From the NCBI GenBank assembly GCA_005656395.1, contig SRSI01000020.1:62001-126000 (forward strand): a stretch of 64,000 nucleotides of DNA. Reading direction: 5' to 3'. Position numbers and translations under genes: made by a program. Positions within the stretch are counted from its first letter, which is position 1. Each line of letters opens with the position of its first letter. The notes under the pieces are model-generated. The model was not told the origin of the DNA. It ran no database searches and saw nothing but the letters and a program-made list of their open reading frames with translations. Shown piece by piece: positions 1 to 11,103 of this stretch. Origin of the DNA: Strongyloides papillosus (Eukaryota > Nematoda > Chromadorea > Rhabditida > Strongyloididae).

Positions 1-1263
1 GAAAAATCTTTTTTGAAACAATCGTTGACCATAGAACCAAATCTATGGTAAATTTCTAACAATTTCTGAACATAAGCCTTTGGATTTTGCGTAGCAACAT
101 CAACACAATCTTCAATAATTTTCCTGCCATATGCAATAATATTATCTTGTAATGTTGCCGTAAATCCAGTCTTAGCATCAGGGATATCTTTACATAAATT
201 ATACATACGTGACAAATCATCACGCTTATTCTCAACAACCATCTCTTCAAAAGCTTTCCTAAATATATCAAGGTGTTTTTCAATTAAAACTTTGTTAAGA
301 GTACAACTAAGTCCTTCAGCCGTACGTGAATCCATATACCTGGTGCACCGATCTTTCTCCTCGTTAATTCTATTCTCCACCATAATAAGGTATTGTGAGA
401 CAGTGTGACTTTGAAGATATTCGGTAGATTCTTCATCATAAAATGCTCTTGTTGCTTCAAGATATCCTTCTTCAAAGTATTCGACGTAAATCTCGGTGTT
501 CTTTACAATTCTATCTTTCTGTACAGGTGTTACTGTATAGGAGATTGACCCAACATTTCCTTGTTGTTGATTTTGTTTTTCTGAGATTGTTAATCCCATA
601 ATTATATAGGACTGAAGTGTCGAAAATATCAAAGAAGAGTTGATTGTTTCATTATGTCTTTCCTTGTTAATCATATCTAGAATGGCAGAACTTATAGCAC
701 GATTATATGGAAAGAATATATGTTCTTTGAACTCATTTATAAGCATGTTCTTGATAAATTTTACATCATCCTTTCCCTCCTCTATCTTACTGGTGATGTA
801 AAATCTATTCAAATAACTAAAGCAAGTATTAGCAACAGTAGCAGAGATAAAAAAATTATCCCACAATTTAACGTATAACTCCAGTAAAGTGACACCTTCA
901 ACGTTAACTAGCCTTTGGCGAAGTCTTTTAACATATCCAACTATAAAATTCTTTAAAAACATGTAAACTTCTTCTCCGACAACTTCACCTTTGTTAGGAA
1001 CACCATCTCTCCTTGCCTCTGCTAGTGGCGCTGTAATCCTGCTGTCTCTGTCTCTACTGTTAACACAAAAGGAGTAAATGATACTGAAATACAAATATTA
1101 TTATTAGAAAAAATAAGTCCAATAACATTATAAAAAAAACATACGTGTAAAATTCCATCGACTTTCTTGGTGGATAGTTAGTTAGGCATAAAGGCTGATC
1201 CGTAAAAACCTCACGAAGGTATTTCTCAATTGTCTCTTTTTCTTTAGCTGTAAGACCCGACAT
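1..1263 (-). CDS. cul-1: Cullin-1, SCF ubiquitin-ligase scaffold (5' part, runs off the window)
   Basis: The first 400 residues of a cullin are visible. Exons are 1145-1263 and 1-1083, joined across a 61-nt intron (1084-1144); the gene continues beyond base 1. The start is the ATG at 1263. The protein reads like CUL1 throughout: MEFYTIIYSFC after a short N-terminus, then SSAILDMINKERHNETIN, FYDEESTEYLQ, KVLIEKHLDIF and DLSRMYNLC, all recognisable cullin-repeat landmarks. CUL1 holds SKP1/F-box modules at this N-terminal end and RBX1/E2 at the C-terminal end; the latter, with the neddylation lysine, lies outside the window. At the SKP1-facing helix the usual Tyr of the RYMELY motif is Ser here (KSMEFY). 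It is divergent to the zinc-finger gene at 2598. A different cullin is unlikely, since the match is to CUL1 and not CUL2-5. Confidence 0.93.
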
Positions 1264-2597
1264 TTCTTCTATAAGTATTTTAAAATTTATACACCTTAAT
1301 AATTCTATAAAGTCTAGAAAAATGTGTCAACAATAACAAATATGGTGGTATCGAAAAAGAAACAATGTGTTATGTTAAAATATTTTCAGAACGAATTACT
1401 TCCACAAGAAAAGTAACATTAATAATACAAAAGATAACTTTTTAACAAACAAATACTATAGATTGATCAATAAGAATAACACAACGACGTGGTTGTACAA
1501 AAAAATTTCATGAAACTAATTTTAAAAAATAGTGACTTTTAATATTTTGATAAGTACTACTTTAATATAAGTACATCTTATTCCAGAAAGAGTCGTGTTA
1601 AGAAAACAACGCTGGGGTTGTAGTATTTTGCACCAAATTACCACAACCACCTTAAGATGATAGTGTATTTTGAGATTTGTTCATTCATTTATCAATTAAA
1701 CTTTTATCGGTTCATTTTGTTGTTATTAAAAGATATATTAATACAATATGTCTAATATGATAATTGTTTGCAAGATGGAGTAGGGAGTTATTTGAAAATA
1801 CCATCACATTAATTATACTTTGATTTACTTGAACTAATATTTGTTTGTTAAAAAAATACTTGATATAATAGATATTTTCAACCGAATAACAATTAAAATA
1901 ATCACATTAAATTGTTGAAGAAATGGTTTTATAATATCAAATTTAAAGAACAAATGGAGATAATTATCTATGATAATTTTGTACAAAATACTAAGAATGT
2001 TACATTTAAAAAGGATATGATATATAATTGTTATTCTTTTAATAAAATACACTTATGATATATTTAAATCACAATTGGCAATGTATAAACAAGTTACTAG
2101 GATGCATCTATGTATTAAGATTTATTTTCTTAACATTGTTTAAAATCATTTCAATAGATAAATATAGTAAAATTACAATATCAACGTGTAGGTTTTTATA
2201 ACAAATTAATTAAACATTCTAAGATATGTATCTGGGAATATAGAAGTCAATGATTACCATCAAAACACATATATCTTACGCATGTGAATGAACAATAACA
2301 TGTATAATATCAATTTAGGGCGTACAATGTTTAGGAGTAGGAAGATTTCTGATGTATATTATAATAAAGATTGTTTGTTAAAGTAAATTTATAAGAGATA
2401 TATTGTTTTAGTAAACTTTCATCTAAACAAATTTCTTCTGATTATTTACATTTTATATTTTACACATATTGACAAAATAAATATTTAATATCATACTGTA
2501 TTGATTTCAAGGTGTTTTAAAAAAATTAGTTATACGAGGAGTGCCGAAAAAGGTGAAAAAATTTAAACTGGAAATAGGGAAATTTTTATAGTAAAAT
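1264..2597. other. Divergent intergenic region, cul-1 / zinc-finger gene
   Basis: No supported gene. It is AT-rich and should hold the promoters of both flanking genes. The only open frame (1834-2052, minus) is T/I/F-rich low complexity. The one structured element is an imperfect inverted repeat at 1616-1648, listed separately. Confidence 0.6.
1614..1651. repeat. Short inverted repeat (hairpin) in the cul-1 upstream region
   Basis: GGTTGTAGTATTTTG (1616-1630) faces CAAATTACCACAACC (1634-1648) across a 3-nt centre. The arms pair over 15 positions with two mismatches, and GG/CC can extend the stem with one bulged base. It is notably GC-richer than its surroundings. It could be a cruciform, a dimeric protein site or chance; the total length is too short for a miRNA precursor. 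Confidence 0.5.
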
Positions 2598-4137
2598 ATG
2601 AATGTCAAATGTCTAAAGATAAAAAATGAGGAATATTGCTTACATTGTGATAGAACATTTACGGATCTCGAGAGTCACGAGATGGAACATTTTAAAGATA
2701 GATTGGGAGGTAAAGCTTTATTTGAATGTAATAAATGTTTTAGAACATATTTAAGTAAGTTTTAAAAAATGTGTCATTCAGTTAAAATATCAATAATGAG
2801 GAACATGGAAATGTTATTGTGAATCTTAAAATTGACTTCCACTTAACTTTTTTTTTGTTTTCGAGTGACTATAATAGTTATTTAAGAAAAGAAAAAGTAT
2901 ATGTGTGTTGAAAATAAAGCTGTAAAAAAATGAAAATATGCGAGTGGTTAATTAATTTTTCATTGATTTAACGTAACATCATATAAATAAACGTTTATTC
3001 ACATATAAATAGATTCATTTTGAAAGTTGTGGGAATTTATTACTTTACAATATCTTTCGTGACTACAACTATATCCTTAACGATCCACGTGTAAGTCTAG
3101 TAAAGGAAATTGCAAGAGTCTCTTCCCCAACTAAACAACAGTGTTGTTTATTTCTATTTGTTTATTACTCTTTTCTTAATACATACTTAAGATCATAATA
3201 GAAAAATAATTATTAACATTATTATATTTTATTTTATTGCTAAAATAATTCGATCAATTTTTTAGACATGAATGAACTTAAAAGACATATTGATGATATT
3301 CATGGTGAACATAAAAAAAATAAATTGTTCGATTGTCATTCTTGTGGTCAAAATTTTACAACACAGAATGGTAGAGATCAACACTTGATTACCCATATAC
3401 CACATATTATGGAACTTTGTATGGAAGGTGTTGACAAAAGACTAGAACATTCTGGTGAATATCTTGAATCTAATGAATGTCCTTTATGTAGAATGAGAAC
3501 TAGTACTAGAAAAAGTTTTCGTTTCCATTTACTTTTCTCACACTTACTTAAAAATCCTAAGAGTTTGCTAACCCTAGTTGTTAATGAAAAAGTTGTAGGT
3601 ACAATTCCTGAAGATGAATTAAAAGTTATTGGATTTCTAGCTAAAAGATATAGTAATAAAAAAAATGAGAAAGAAGAGAAAAAGAAAAAAAGAGAGGCAT
3701 TGAAGAAATTATTGACATCTAGGAAGCGTTCTAATTCAAGAACTATGTCCACATCCTCATCTGGTATTGGAAGTTCAATTGGGGATGATGATGATGAATT
3801 TACATTAAAAATTAAAAAAGAAAAAACTAAGGAAGATGGTAATAACAACAAGACCAAAAATGTGGAAAAAAGTCTTGATACTAAGTCTAAACAAAAACTA
3901 TCAAGAGAGGAGCAAAAAATTAGTCATAGTTCACTATCTGATAGTGTTTCATTGTCATCAATTGACAAACCAAATTTGCTACGGGAAAGGCTAATGTCAA
4001 AATGTTTAAAAGCAAAAATACAATCTAACAATAACGATATCCTAATTTGCATTTGTGACAAAGCTTTTGAAAATCAATCGGATTTTGAGATTCATATTGC
4101 CTGCGTACACTTTACTAATGGGCAATTCGTAATTTAA
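2598..4137 (+). CDS. C2H2 zinc-finger protein, about 342 aa
   Basis: Exons are 2598-2754 and 3266-4137, with a long 511-nt intron. The splice creates the joint finger CNKCFRTYL/NMNELKRHIDDIH, which supports the intron. About five fingers are visible: a short N-terminal one (CLHCDRTF...HEMEH), the split one, CHSCGQNF...HLITH, CPLCRMRT...HLLFSH and a variant C-x-C finger at the extreme C-terminus (CICDKAF...HIACVH). Between fingers four and five lies a Lys/Glu and Ser-rich low-complexity segment of about 120 residues (KKNEKEEKKKKRE; DDDDEF). It is probably a nuclear nucleic-acid-binding protein; I do not recognise an orthologue. It is convergent with frg-1. Its intron is about ten times the usual size here. 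Confidence 0.8.
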
Positions 4138-4352
4138 AAACATATTTTTCTACTAATTATCATATTTTTTTTAAGAACATCTTGTAAACAAATTTATGTA
4201 AGCTGGTATATATATGAATCAAGAATAATGGCAAGCATTTTTACTTATAAATAACATTTAAATAATTTTATTACATTTTTCTCCTTTTCTTAGTAACTGT
4301 TAAAAACATTATTTACAATTAATTTACATAAAAAAAACTTTATTGATAAATA
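4138..4352. other. Convergent 3' ends of the zinc-finger gene and frg-1
   Basis: AT-rich spacer of 215 nt holding both 3' UTRs. No other signal is seen. Confidence 0.5.
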
Positions 4353-5250
4353 TCAACAGTAACGGTCTGATTTTGTTTTCATCCGACGATCCAGAAGTGT
4401 TGAATGTAGAGTTCCTTCAGTTTTTGCTTTTTCAATTACTTTTCTATCTCCAACATCGACACATATATGTTTATTTTTTAAATCAACTCGAGAATGTTGG
4501 TACATTTTGACATAAGAAGTTTCGCAATCTCCAGATGAAAGTTTATCTTCTACAGGTGTGAGGTCTACCGTTTGATCCAAAACTGAGTTTGTTCTGATGT
4601 TAATCATTTCAAATTCCTTAGCAACCAAACTACTACACAATACCTGACCATCAGAATTCCTGTTCATTGTTAAAAATCCTCCGGTAGCAACATTTTGTAT
4701 TGCAGTTTTATTATTCTCAGAAACAATTTCAAACCGTTCCCTTTCACTTATAGCTTCTGCTGTTGCAACAAGCTCTTTATTCGCATTCACACCAACATAT
4801 CTTCCATATCCAGTTTTTATTGAAAAAGCAACATCATCTGGTGCTTTAATGATTGTAAAAATTTCTTCTGGATCTGGTGAAGAGTTATCCTCATGAACAG
4901 GTCCAATCTTGAATTTCCCATTATCCTGAGAATAAAGAAAGTGTTTGGAGAAATCACCGCATTCAAATGCAACATCCATACCACCACGTATGTCTTTTGT
5001 AAGGGTTAACCGTCTCCAACCACCTGAAAGTAAAGTAAAAATAAATTCTCAAATGTATAATATACCTCTACTTTCGGCATCATGATCTATTTCTTTTTTC
5101 TTTTCAATAACTTTTTTCTTTTTTTTAGTGATACCTAAACTAAAAAAATAAATAATAGAATTATAGTTAATTACAGTGATATACATACCTAATTTTTCCT
5201 TTCAATTTGAAACCACCTTTCTTTATATTAGCATAATCACTAGAAGACAT
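4353..5250 (-). CDS. frg-1: FRG1 homologue (FSHD region gene 1), 268 aa
   Basis: Exons are 5189-5250, 5066-5139 and 4353-5023, separated by 49- and 42-nt introns; the start ATG is at 5250. The protein has the FRG1 layout: a short N-terminus (MSSSDYANIKKGGFKLKGKI), a Lys-rich nuclear/nucleolar-type stretch (TKKKKKVIEKKKE), a fascin-like beta-trefoil core (KTGYGRYVGVNANKE) and the highly conserved C-terminus GTLHSTLLDRRMKTKSDRYC. The length agrees with human FRG1 (about 258). FRG1 proteins are nuclear, bind RNA and F-actin, and are linked to splicing and muscle integrity. The gene is divergent to the PUF gene, with about 700 bp between them. Confidence 0.93.
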
Positions 5251-5926
5251 CTCAAACTACTGAAAACTTTCTTCCTGTTGGAAAAACGTAGTAAAAAAAT
5301 TTAACGTCCGCAGCTTAATTTACTTCTTTAACTTTTTTCTGGAAAACTCCTTGTGCCTTGATTGATGACGGTATTAAATACCTACAGTAGGTTTTTTTCT
5401 ACAGACTAATGTTTAAATAGAGGACAAATATGGGACAAGTTGCTAAACTGTGACCCTTACAGGTTGAAACAATCAAATCCCATTGGGTTAATTTGCATAA
5501 AATTTGAATTCTCTTGTAATACGAGTAAAATTTCCTTCAAAATAATTAAACTTTCTCAAATACCTTGTGAGAGTTAAGTTGAATCATCAATTTTAGCTTG
5601 TGATTTTAGCAACAAATTGAGTAAAATAAATTTTGAATACACATAAAATTCAAAAATTCAAACATTTTTTTGATTGATAATAACATTTGATTACAATGAT
5701 ACATTATTGTCATTGTCAAAGACATGACGAGGCATTTTTTTACAGTAAATTTTGTGGGCTCTTATGCGGAAAGTTAGCCCAAGTTTGATATGTGAAAGGG
5801 TATAAAATTCTATGCTTTTTGTTGGTGAATTGACATGCGAGCCCATCGTTAATTTTTCATTGTTTTTTTTATATCATCAAAAAATACCTTAATTTTCATC
5901 GTTTAATTTTGTCTTTTTATTTTCAG
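5251..5926. other. Divergent promoter region, frg-1 / PUF gene
   Basis: No coding signal. It ends in a polypyrimidine tract with TTTTCAG at 5920-5926, a 3' splice acceptor for the PUF gene that serves either trans-splicing or a 5'-UTR intron. Confidence 0.5.
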
Positions 5927-5931
5927 TTATT

Positions 5932-5939
5932 TGTATATA
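5932..5939 (+). promoter_or_regulatory. Perfect Pumilio element in the PUF gene's own 5' leader
   Basis: TGTATATA lies between the splice acceptor (ends 5926) and the ATG (5949). It matches the sequence predicted from the eight repeats of the encoded protein. Whether it is bound is inference. Confidence 0.4.
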
Positions 5940-5948
5940 TTGTCTGCA

Positions 5949-7644
5949 ATGCATACTGATACGGCTACGTGCTTAAAGGAGTTTGAGGATTTCTTGAATT
6001 CCAAACAATTCGAGGAAGGATGTTATTTAATAGAGGAGAAAAAGGATGAGCTTAGTGGAATCGACTGCCCTTTTGATCTTCCCATCAACGACATTCAAAA
6101 TCTTCCTTCAAGTCACTACGATAAGATGCCAGCGGAGGAGAGAGATCTTAGTTGGGGAGTCTTTGAACGAGAGTTACTGCATCCTATGAACGCTTGTGAT
6201 AGAACCCCATGCATGCATAACAACTTGGTATTTAGTTGTTGCTCAACTCCAATACTTCCACTCTGTCCTCAAGCAATCTCACCTCCTGTTCCACCTAATA
6301 TCTTTGCAAGAGAACCAACTCTGCCGGATTTCTGGGTTACTGGACATTCACCAACATCCTTCAATACGTGCTGGACGCCACCAATCTCACCTTTCTCTGC
6401 TGAATCAGTAACTCTAGATAAGGGGTTGGATTCATTTCTGGCAAACGACAATCGTCAAGATCTTGGATTGGAGAAAATCTTTACCCTCAAAAACGACGCG
6501 GCACAATCTCCTACCAAACAAGAGTGTCACTTTGCTGTTGGGGGACAGAAACTTTCAAAACAGAAGTCAGCCAAACTATTAGAAAGATGCCGTAATGGGA
6601 AACTTGAAGGTCTCGATCTTGATAATATTAAAGATAACATTTTTACTTTTGCAACTGATCAGTTTGGCTCTCGATATATCCAACAAATGTATGATTCCGC
6701 CTCAAAGGAAAAGAAGGCTTCTGCTTTCACTTGCTTATTACCACACATCTTCACCCTATCATGCGATCCATTTGGTAATTATATAGTTCAGAAACTCTTT
6801 GCATCTGGGGATGAATTACAAAGAAGTCAAATGCTCGAGGTACTTCATGGACAGATTCTGGAACTATCTCTTGATGCATATGGGTGTCGTGTGATGCAAA
6901 AAGCTCTGGAGACCGGTGATAGTGAAGAAGCCTCATACATTGCAAATGAAATAAAGGATGATATCGTTAGATGTATGATGGATCAACATGGAAATCATGT
7001 TATTCAAAGAATCATAGTCAGAATTTCATTCAATGACTATGAGACAATTTTGGAGAGAATTGAAAAAAATAAAAATGGACTTTCGTACGTTGACTTGTCA
7101 CTTCATCAATATGCTTGTCGTGTCATCCAGTCAATAGTCAAGATTATGCCATCTTATTTGAGACCTGCTATGACGGAGGAACTTTATAATCATATTGATT
7201 GTCTAATTTCTCATGAGTATGGAAATTATGTGGCTCAGAAGATGTTCGTTCACGGGAATTTTGTTGAACGTCGTAAAATCTTGAAATGCTTTCGTAATAA
7301 TTTATTGTTTTATTCCTGCAACAAGTATGCTTCTAATGTTATTGAGTTTTGTCTCAAGAATGGAACAGAGAGTGAAAGAAAAGTTCTGATTGATACGATT
7401 TTAAACGAGTATGTTTTTGTTGTTTTTTACAAATTTTATTATTATTTTTAGATCTACAGAAAAGGGTTTACGTTTAATGATCGCTGATCAGTTTGGAAAT
7501 TATGTTATACAGCAAATGATTTCAAGTTCTTGTGGTAAACTAAGAAGCAGACTTATTTCTACTGTTATGTCATTGCAAAATCAGCTAGGAAATCAATCTT
7601 ACTACAAGAATGTTTATAATAAATGCACAGCTTCACGTAAATAA
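5949..7644 (+). CDS. Pumilio/PUF-family RNA-binding translational repressor, 550 aa
   Basis: Exons are 5949-7408 and 7452-7644, with a 43-nt intron that interrupts repeat 8. I start at the first ATG, 5949; the frame is open further upstream only from a TTG. After about 200 low-homology N-terminal residues come eight PUF repeats. Their base-reading residues in order are SR..Q, NY..Q, CR..Q, NH..Q, CR..Q, NY..Q, SN..E and NY..Q. By the known PUF code (repeat 8 reads the 5' base) this predicts UGUA-U/N-AUA, the classical Pumilio element, so it resembles C. elegans PUF-8/PUF-9 more than FBF. Such proteins bind 3' UTRs and recruit CCR4-NOT, in germline and neurons. The leader after the acceptor is only 22 nt and contains TGTATATA (5932-5939). 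Confidence 0.93.
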
Positions 7645-7843
7645 ATTAAGTATGATACATTAAATGTGCATTTATCATTATTAATTTTATATGTTTATGC
7701 ATACTTTACTATGCATGACTTCTAAGATTTTTGATAATTTTTTCCTACGTATTTTTTTATATTGTACTTCTATTTGTAAATATTCTATGTATATGTAATA
7801 ATATTTTTAATCATGTATTAGTTAATTTAAAATAAAAAATAAA
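7645..7843 (+). promoter_or_regulatory. PUF gene 3' UTR with Pumilio-type elements and poly(A) signals
   Basis: TGTAAATA at 7775-7782 fits UGUANAUA exactly, and TGTATATG at 7788-7795 differs at the last base. AATAAA hexamers at 7831 and about 7838 give a 3' UTR of roughly 210 nt that includes both elements. Autoregulation is inferred. In AT-rich DNA one such match in 200 nt is not rare. Confidence 0.45.
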
Positions 7844-9160
7844 GCAGTCTCGCACTGATTTTTTCTATCTTTTTTAACCCAAATTTGTAATAGCAGTATT
7901 AGGTGGTGGAAATGGTCCATAACAATGTGGGTGTGTATATCTTTAGCATTATTAAAAATATAAAATATGTTTATTATAAACGTATATGGGGGATGGATAA
8001 ATAAAATTTCTCATTATTTATTGCACTATTTCAATCAACGTCAGTAAAATAACATAATTAAAAGTTAAAAGTATTAAAAAACCTTGCCTATTAAACCACA
8101 TGTTATTTCCCATGCATGTAATTAATATTTAATAAGAGATTAAATAACATTTACTTCGACAATGAAGGAGATTATGTATAGCTAGTATTGAATATTTATA
8201 TTAGAATGGTGAGTAAAAATTCTACAGATGTTTCGTTCGAAATATATATTTTATAATGTATCTATTTGTACTTAAATTTATTTTAAAATATATAGTTTAT
8301 TTAATTTTTCACATCGTCTATTTTATTTAATCCTTTTTCTGTTTGTTACAGACATTTAAATTTAATGATATCATTTTGTTAAGAAATAAATTTTTTGATT
8401 TATTTTTTGGTTTATACTTTAGATGGAAGGTACTTTTATCATTATATTTTTATTTTTAAGTGTACTGGATTAATAATATGAATGTTATTCCTTATCAACT
8501 TGAAAATAATATTTATGTGGAATGCTTTTCACTTTAATATTCTGAATATTTTAAAATAAATTTTTATTTTTTAGAAATGCAAATTTAAACGGGTACATAT
8601 GATTTTCAATAATAAATATTTAATGTTAAAAAGAGAAAATTTTTGTATCTTAACAATACATTTCGCTTATCATTTTCTTGTAATTTTATTTCTCATATAA
8701 CCATTTCTAATAATAGATTGTGATACTTTAACTTTTTTCTTTAATGATATGCTTTATTACTTTTTACATATCACTTTTAGACATGTCTATTTTTAACGCT
8801 TGCAGATATCATGACTATTGTTAAGAAAAAAATAGGATGACTGAGTGTAAATGGTTAATGAGTATTCCTATGTTACAACTTTTGTTGTGGTTGTACTTTC
8901 TTGAATTTATTTTAAAACTTCTAGTTGTCTCATGATAATAATAAAAAAGACTTTGATATTATTAAAGGAAGCATCAATAATTTTTTTTAAATACTCTAAA
9001 AATCCCTATTAAGTTTGATAATATTTAAAAACACAAGTGTTTTTGTTGGTTTTGCCATATTTTGTCTAGCAAATTTTTAGATAATTAATGCCTTTAGCTA
9101 ACGAATTAGCTATTTATACATTCTAGTTTTTTTATATCTGATGTTTAAATGTATTTTTTA
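7844..9160. other. Intergenic region upstream of the STARD10-like gene
   Basis: About 1.3 kb of AT-rich sequence with no supported gene. It ends in a polypyrimidine tract and TTTTTTAG (9161), an acceptor 10 nt before the next ATG, so 5'-UTR exons of that gene may lie here. Confidence 0.5.
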
Positions 9161-9170
9161 GGAAGATATT

Positions 9171-10164
9171 ATGTCTACTGTTGGAACTAATAATAATTTT
9201 AATACAGCTAAGAAAAGTTATAAGGAACAAGTTGTTAGTAAAGAGGAAGTTAGGATTTTAGAAGACAATGACTTTGAAAAGATTCGTAATTTATGCCAAG
9301 ACAATGAAAACTGGAAATGTGTGTATGATAATAAAAATAGTAAAGTTTGGACATTAGAGGTATCCGATTCAGACTTCTTAATGTATCGTGTAAGTTTAAT
9401 TTAATATATTCTTATAATAAATTATTTTAAGGTCTCGACAGTTTTCGAAGACATAAAAGCGGATATTGTCTATGATGTATTGCATGATCCAGTATATAGA
9501 AAAAAATGGGATAAATATATGATTGATAGTAAAGATATCGGTATGATAAATCCCAATACAGATGCTTGTTACTATGCAGGTGAGAAAAAATTTTTATTTT
9601 AAATAGCATATTTTTTTAGTTGGATGTATGCCACCATTCAAAAGTAGGGATTTTGTTATGCAACGTTCTTGGTTAGATATGGGTAACGAAAAATTTATAT
9701 GCAGTCATTCAATATGTCATAAAGTATGTTATTTTCTTTATATCTGGTATAACTATTAATTATCTTTTTTTTTATAGGATTATCCACCATTCCCAAAGTT
9801 TATTCGTGCTTCAGTTTTTTTGACAGCTTACCAAATAGTACAACTGGAGAGTGGATGTAAAATTACATATGTAACTCATTCAGATCCCCGAGGAAAGCTG
9901 CCTATATGGTTTGTTAATAGATTAACAAAAATTGTTGCACCTGGAATGATAAAAAAGTTACACAAATATTGTCTTTCTTATACAAATTGGAAAGCTAAAC
10001 ATCAAGAACATTTTAAACCATGGAGATTTCCTGAGCAAATGTTAGGGCTACCAAAGATTAATCTAGCCGATTGTGAACCACATATTTACGATGATGCTTT
10101 AAATATAATAGATGAAAGTAATGTGAATGATATTGAAAAAGATCTTGATTCTAGTGATGAATAG
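9171..10164 (+). CDS. STARD10-like START-domain phospholipid-transfer protein, 285 aa
   Basis: Exons are 9171-9389, 9432-9579, 9620-9723 and 9778-10164 (introns 42, 40 and 54 nt). The START domain runs from about residue 30 to 245. It carries the STARD10/PCTP hallmarks: VYDVLHDPVYRKKWD, NPNTDACYY, PPFKSRDFVMQRSWL, SDPRGKLPIWFVN and the C-terminal WKAKHQEHFKPW. Human STARD10 (291 aa) transfers phosphatidylcholine and phosphatidylethanolamine between membranes. The tail is acidic (DIEKDLDSSDE), as in STARD10, where it is a regulated phosphorylation region. No signal peptide or membrane segment is visible, so it should be cytosolic. An acceptor (9161) sits just before the ATG. STARD2/7 are alternatives, but the tail and motif set favour STARD10. 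Confidence 0.88.
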
Positions 10165-11103
10165 TAGTTTTATTGTATATTTACCTTTCCGGGATATCAA
10201 TTTTTTTCAAAAGAAATATATGTTTATTCTTTTAATATATTTAAAAAATAGCGTAATCTTTAAAGTACTTTACATTCATTAGTGTTTTTTTTGTTATAAA
10301 GTTATCTTAAAATGGTATATAAATTAATAATTTATAGACAGTCTATTTCACTCTTAAGATGTTTATGAATTTTCTTTTCTACCATTTAACTAATCCCTTT
10401 TCTCTTATGAATTAATTTTTACTACATGGTACTATTATTTCCGATGTCATTTTGTGTAGATTATTAAACATTATAATCATACATGATAATGCTATCACTT
10501 TTATATTATTTTAAAAAAATATAGACTGACAACGGAGAAATTATATATTATAGTTTGTAGAGAATGAAGATGTTGCGGTCTATGAATTTCTCTTATCATA
10601 TCTATAATATTTCTTTTTTATTAGATTGCTTTTAAAATGATATACAAGTGTAAATTTCTGGGCAAACAATTATTTTATTTTTTTAAAAAAGTTATAAAGA
10701 ACAATAGAAGATTTGTTTAAAATATTTGAGTATAGAAGTGATCAACTTGTATTATTATTGAACTTTATAAGGTAAAATTATATACAGAATAAAAAAGCAC
10801 TAAATAATCGGGGACAATTTTCCGTTAAAAATGTGGGGATGTCAATCGCAGGAGTTGTAAATAAGAAAATTTTAAATGAGAATTTCCGAAAGCGACTAAC
10901 AATCTTTTTTAAATATTAGTGAGCATTTTAAAATACATTTTCATTTTATTAATTTTTTGTGTAAAAATCACATTAAAAAGTGTAAAAAATATATAGTAAA
11001 TTGAGAATTTCGAATTATAATATAAAATATTAGTTATTTTTTATATACACATTATAATTATTAAAATACAAAATTACAATAAATTTTAAATTTTGTAGAA
11101 GTA
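10165..11103. other. Convergent intergenic region, STARD10-like / lipocalin gene
   Basis: 0.94 kb of AT-rich sequence with homopolymer runs. It should contain both 3' UTRs; nothing else is supported. Confidence 0.5.

Noticed and set aside
1834..2052. 72-codon minus-strand frame
   Set aside because: Low-complexity Ile/Tyr/Phe composition in the cul-1 upstream region.
3378..3857. 159-codon minus-strand frame
   Set aside because: Antisense to the zinc-finger exon; composition mirrors its Lys/Glu-rich linker.
8020..8035. TATTGCAC, the miR-92/235 seed
   Set aside because: No pairing partner nearby; a chance octamer.
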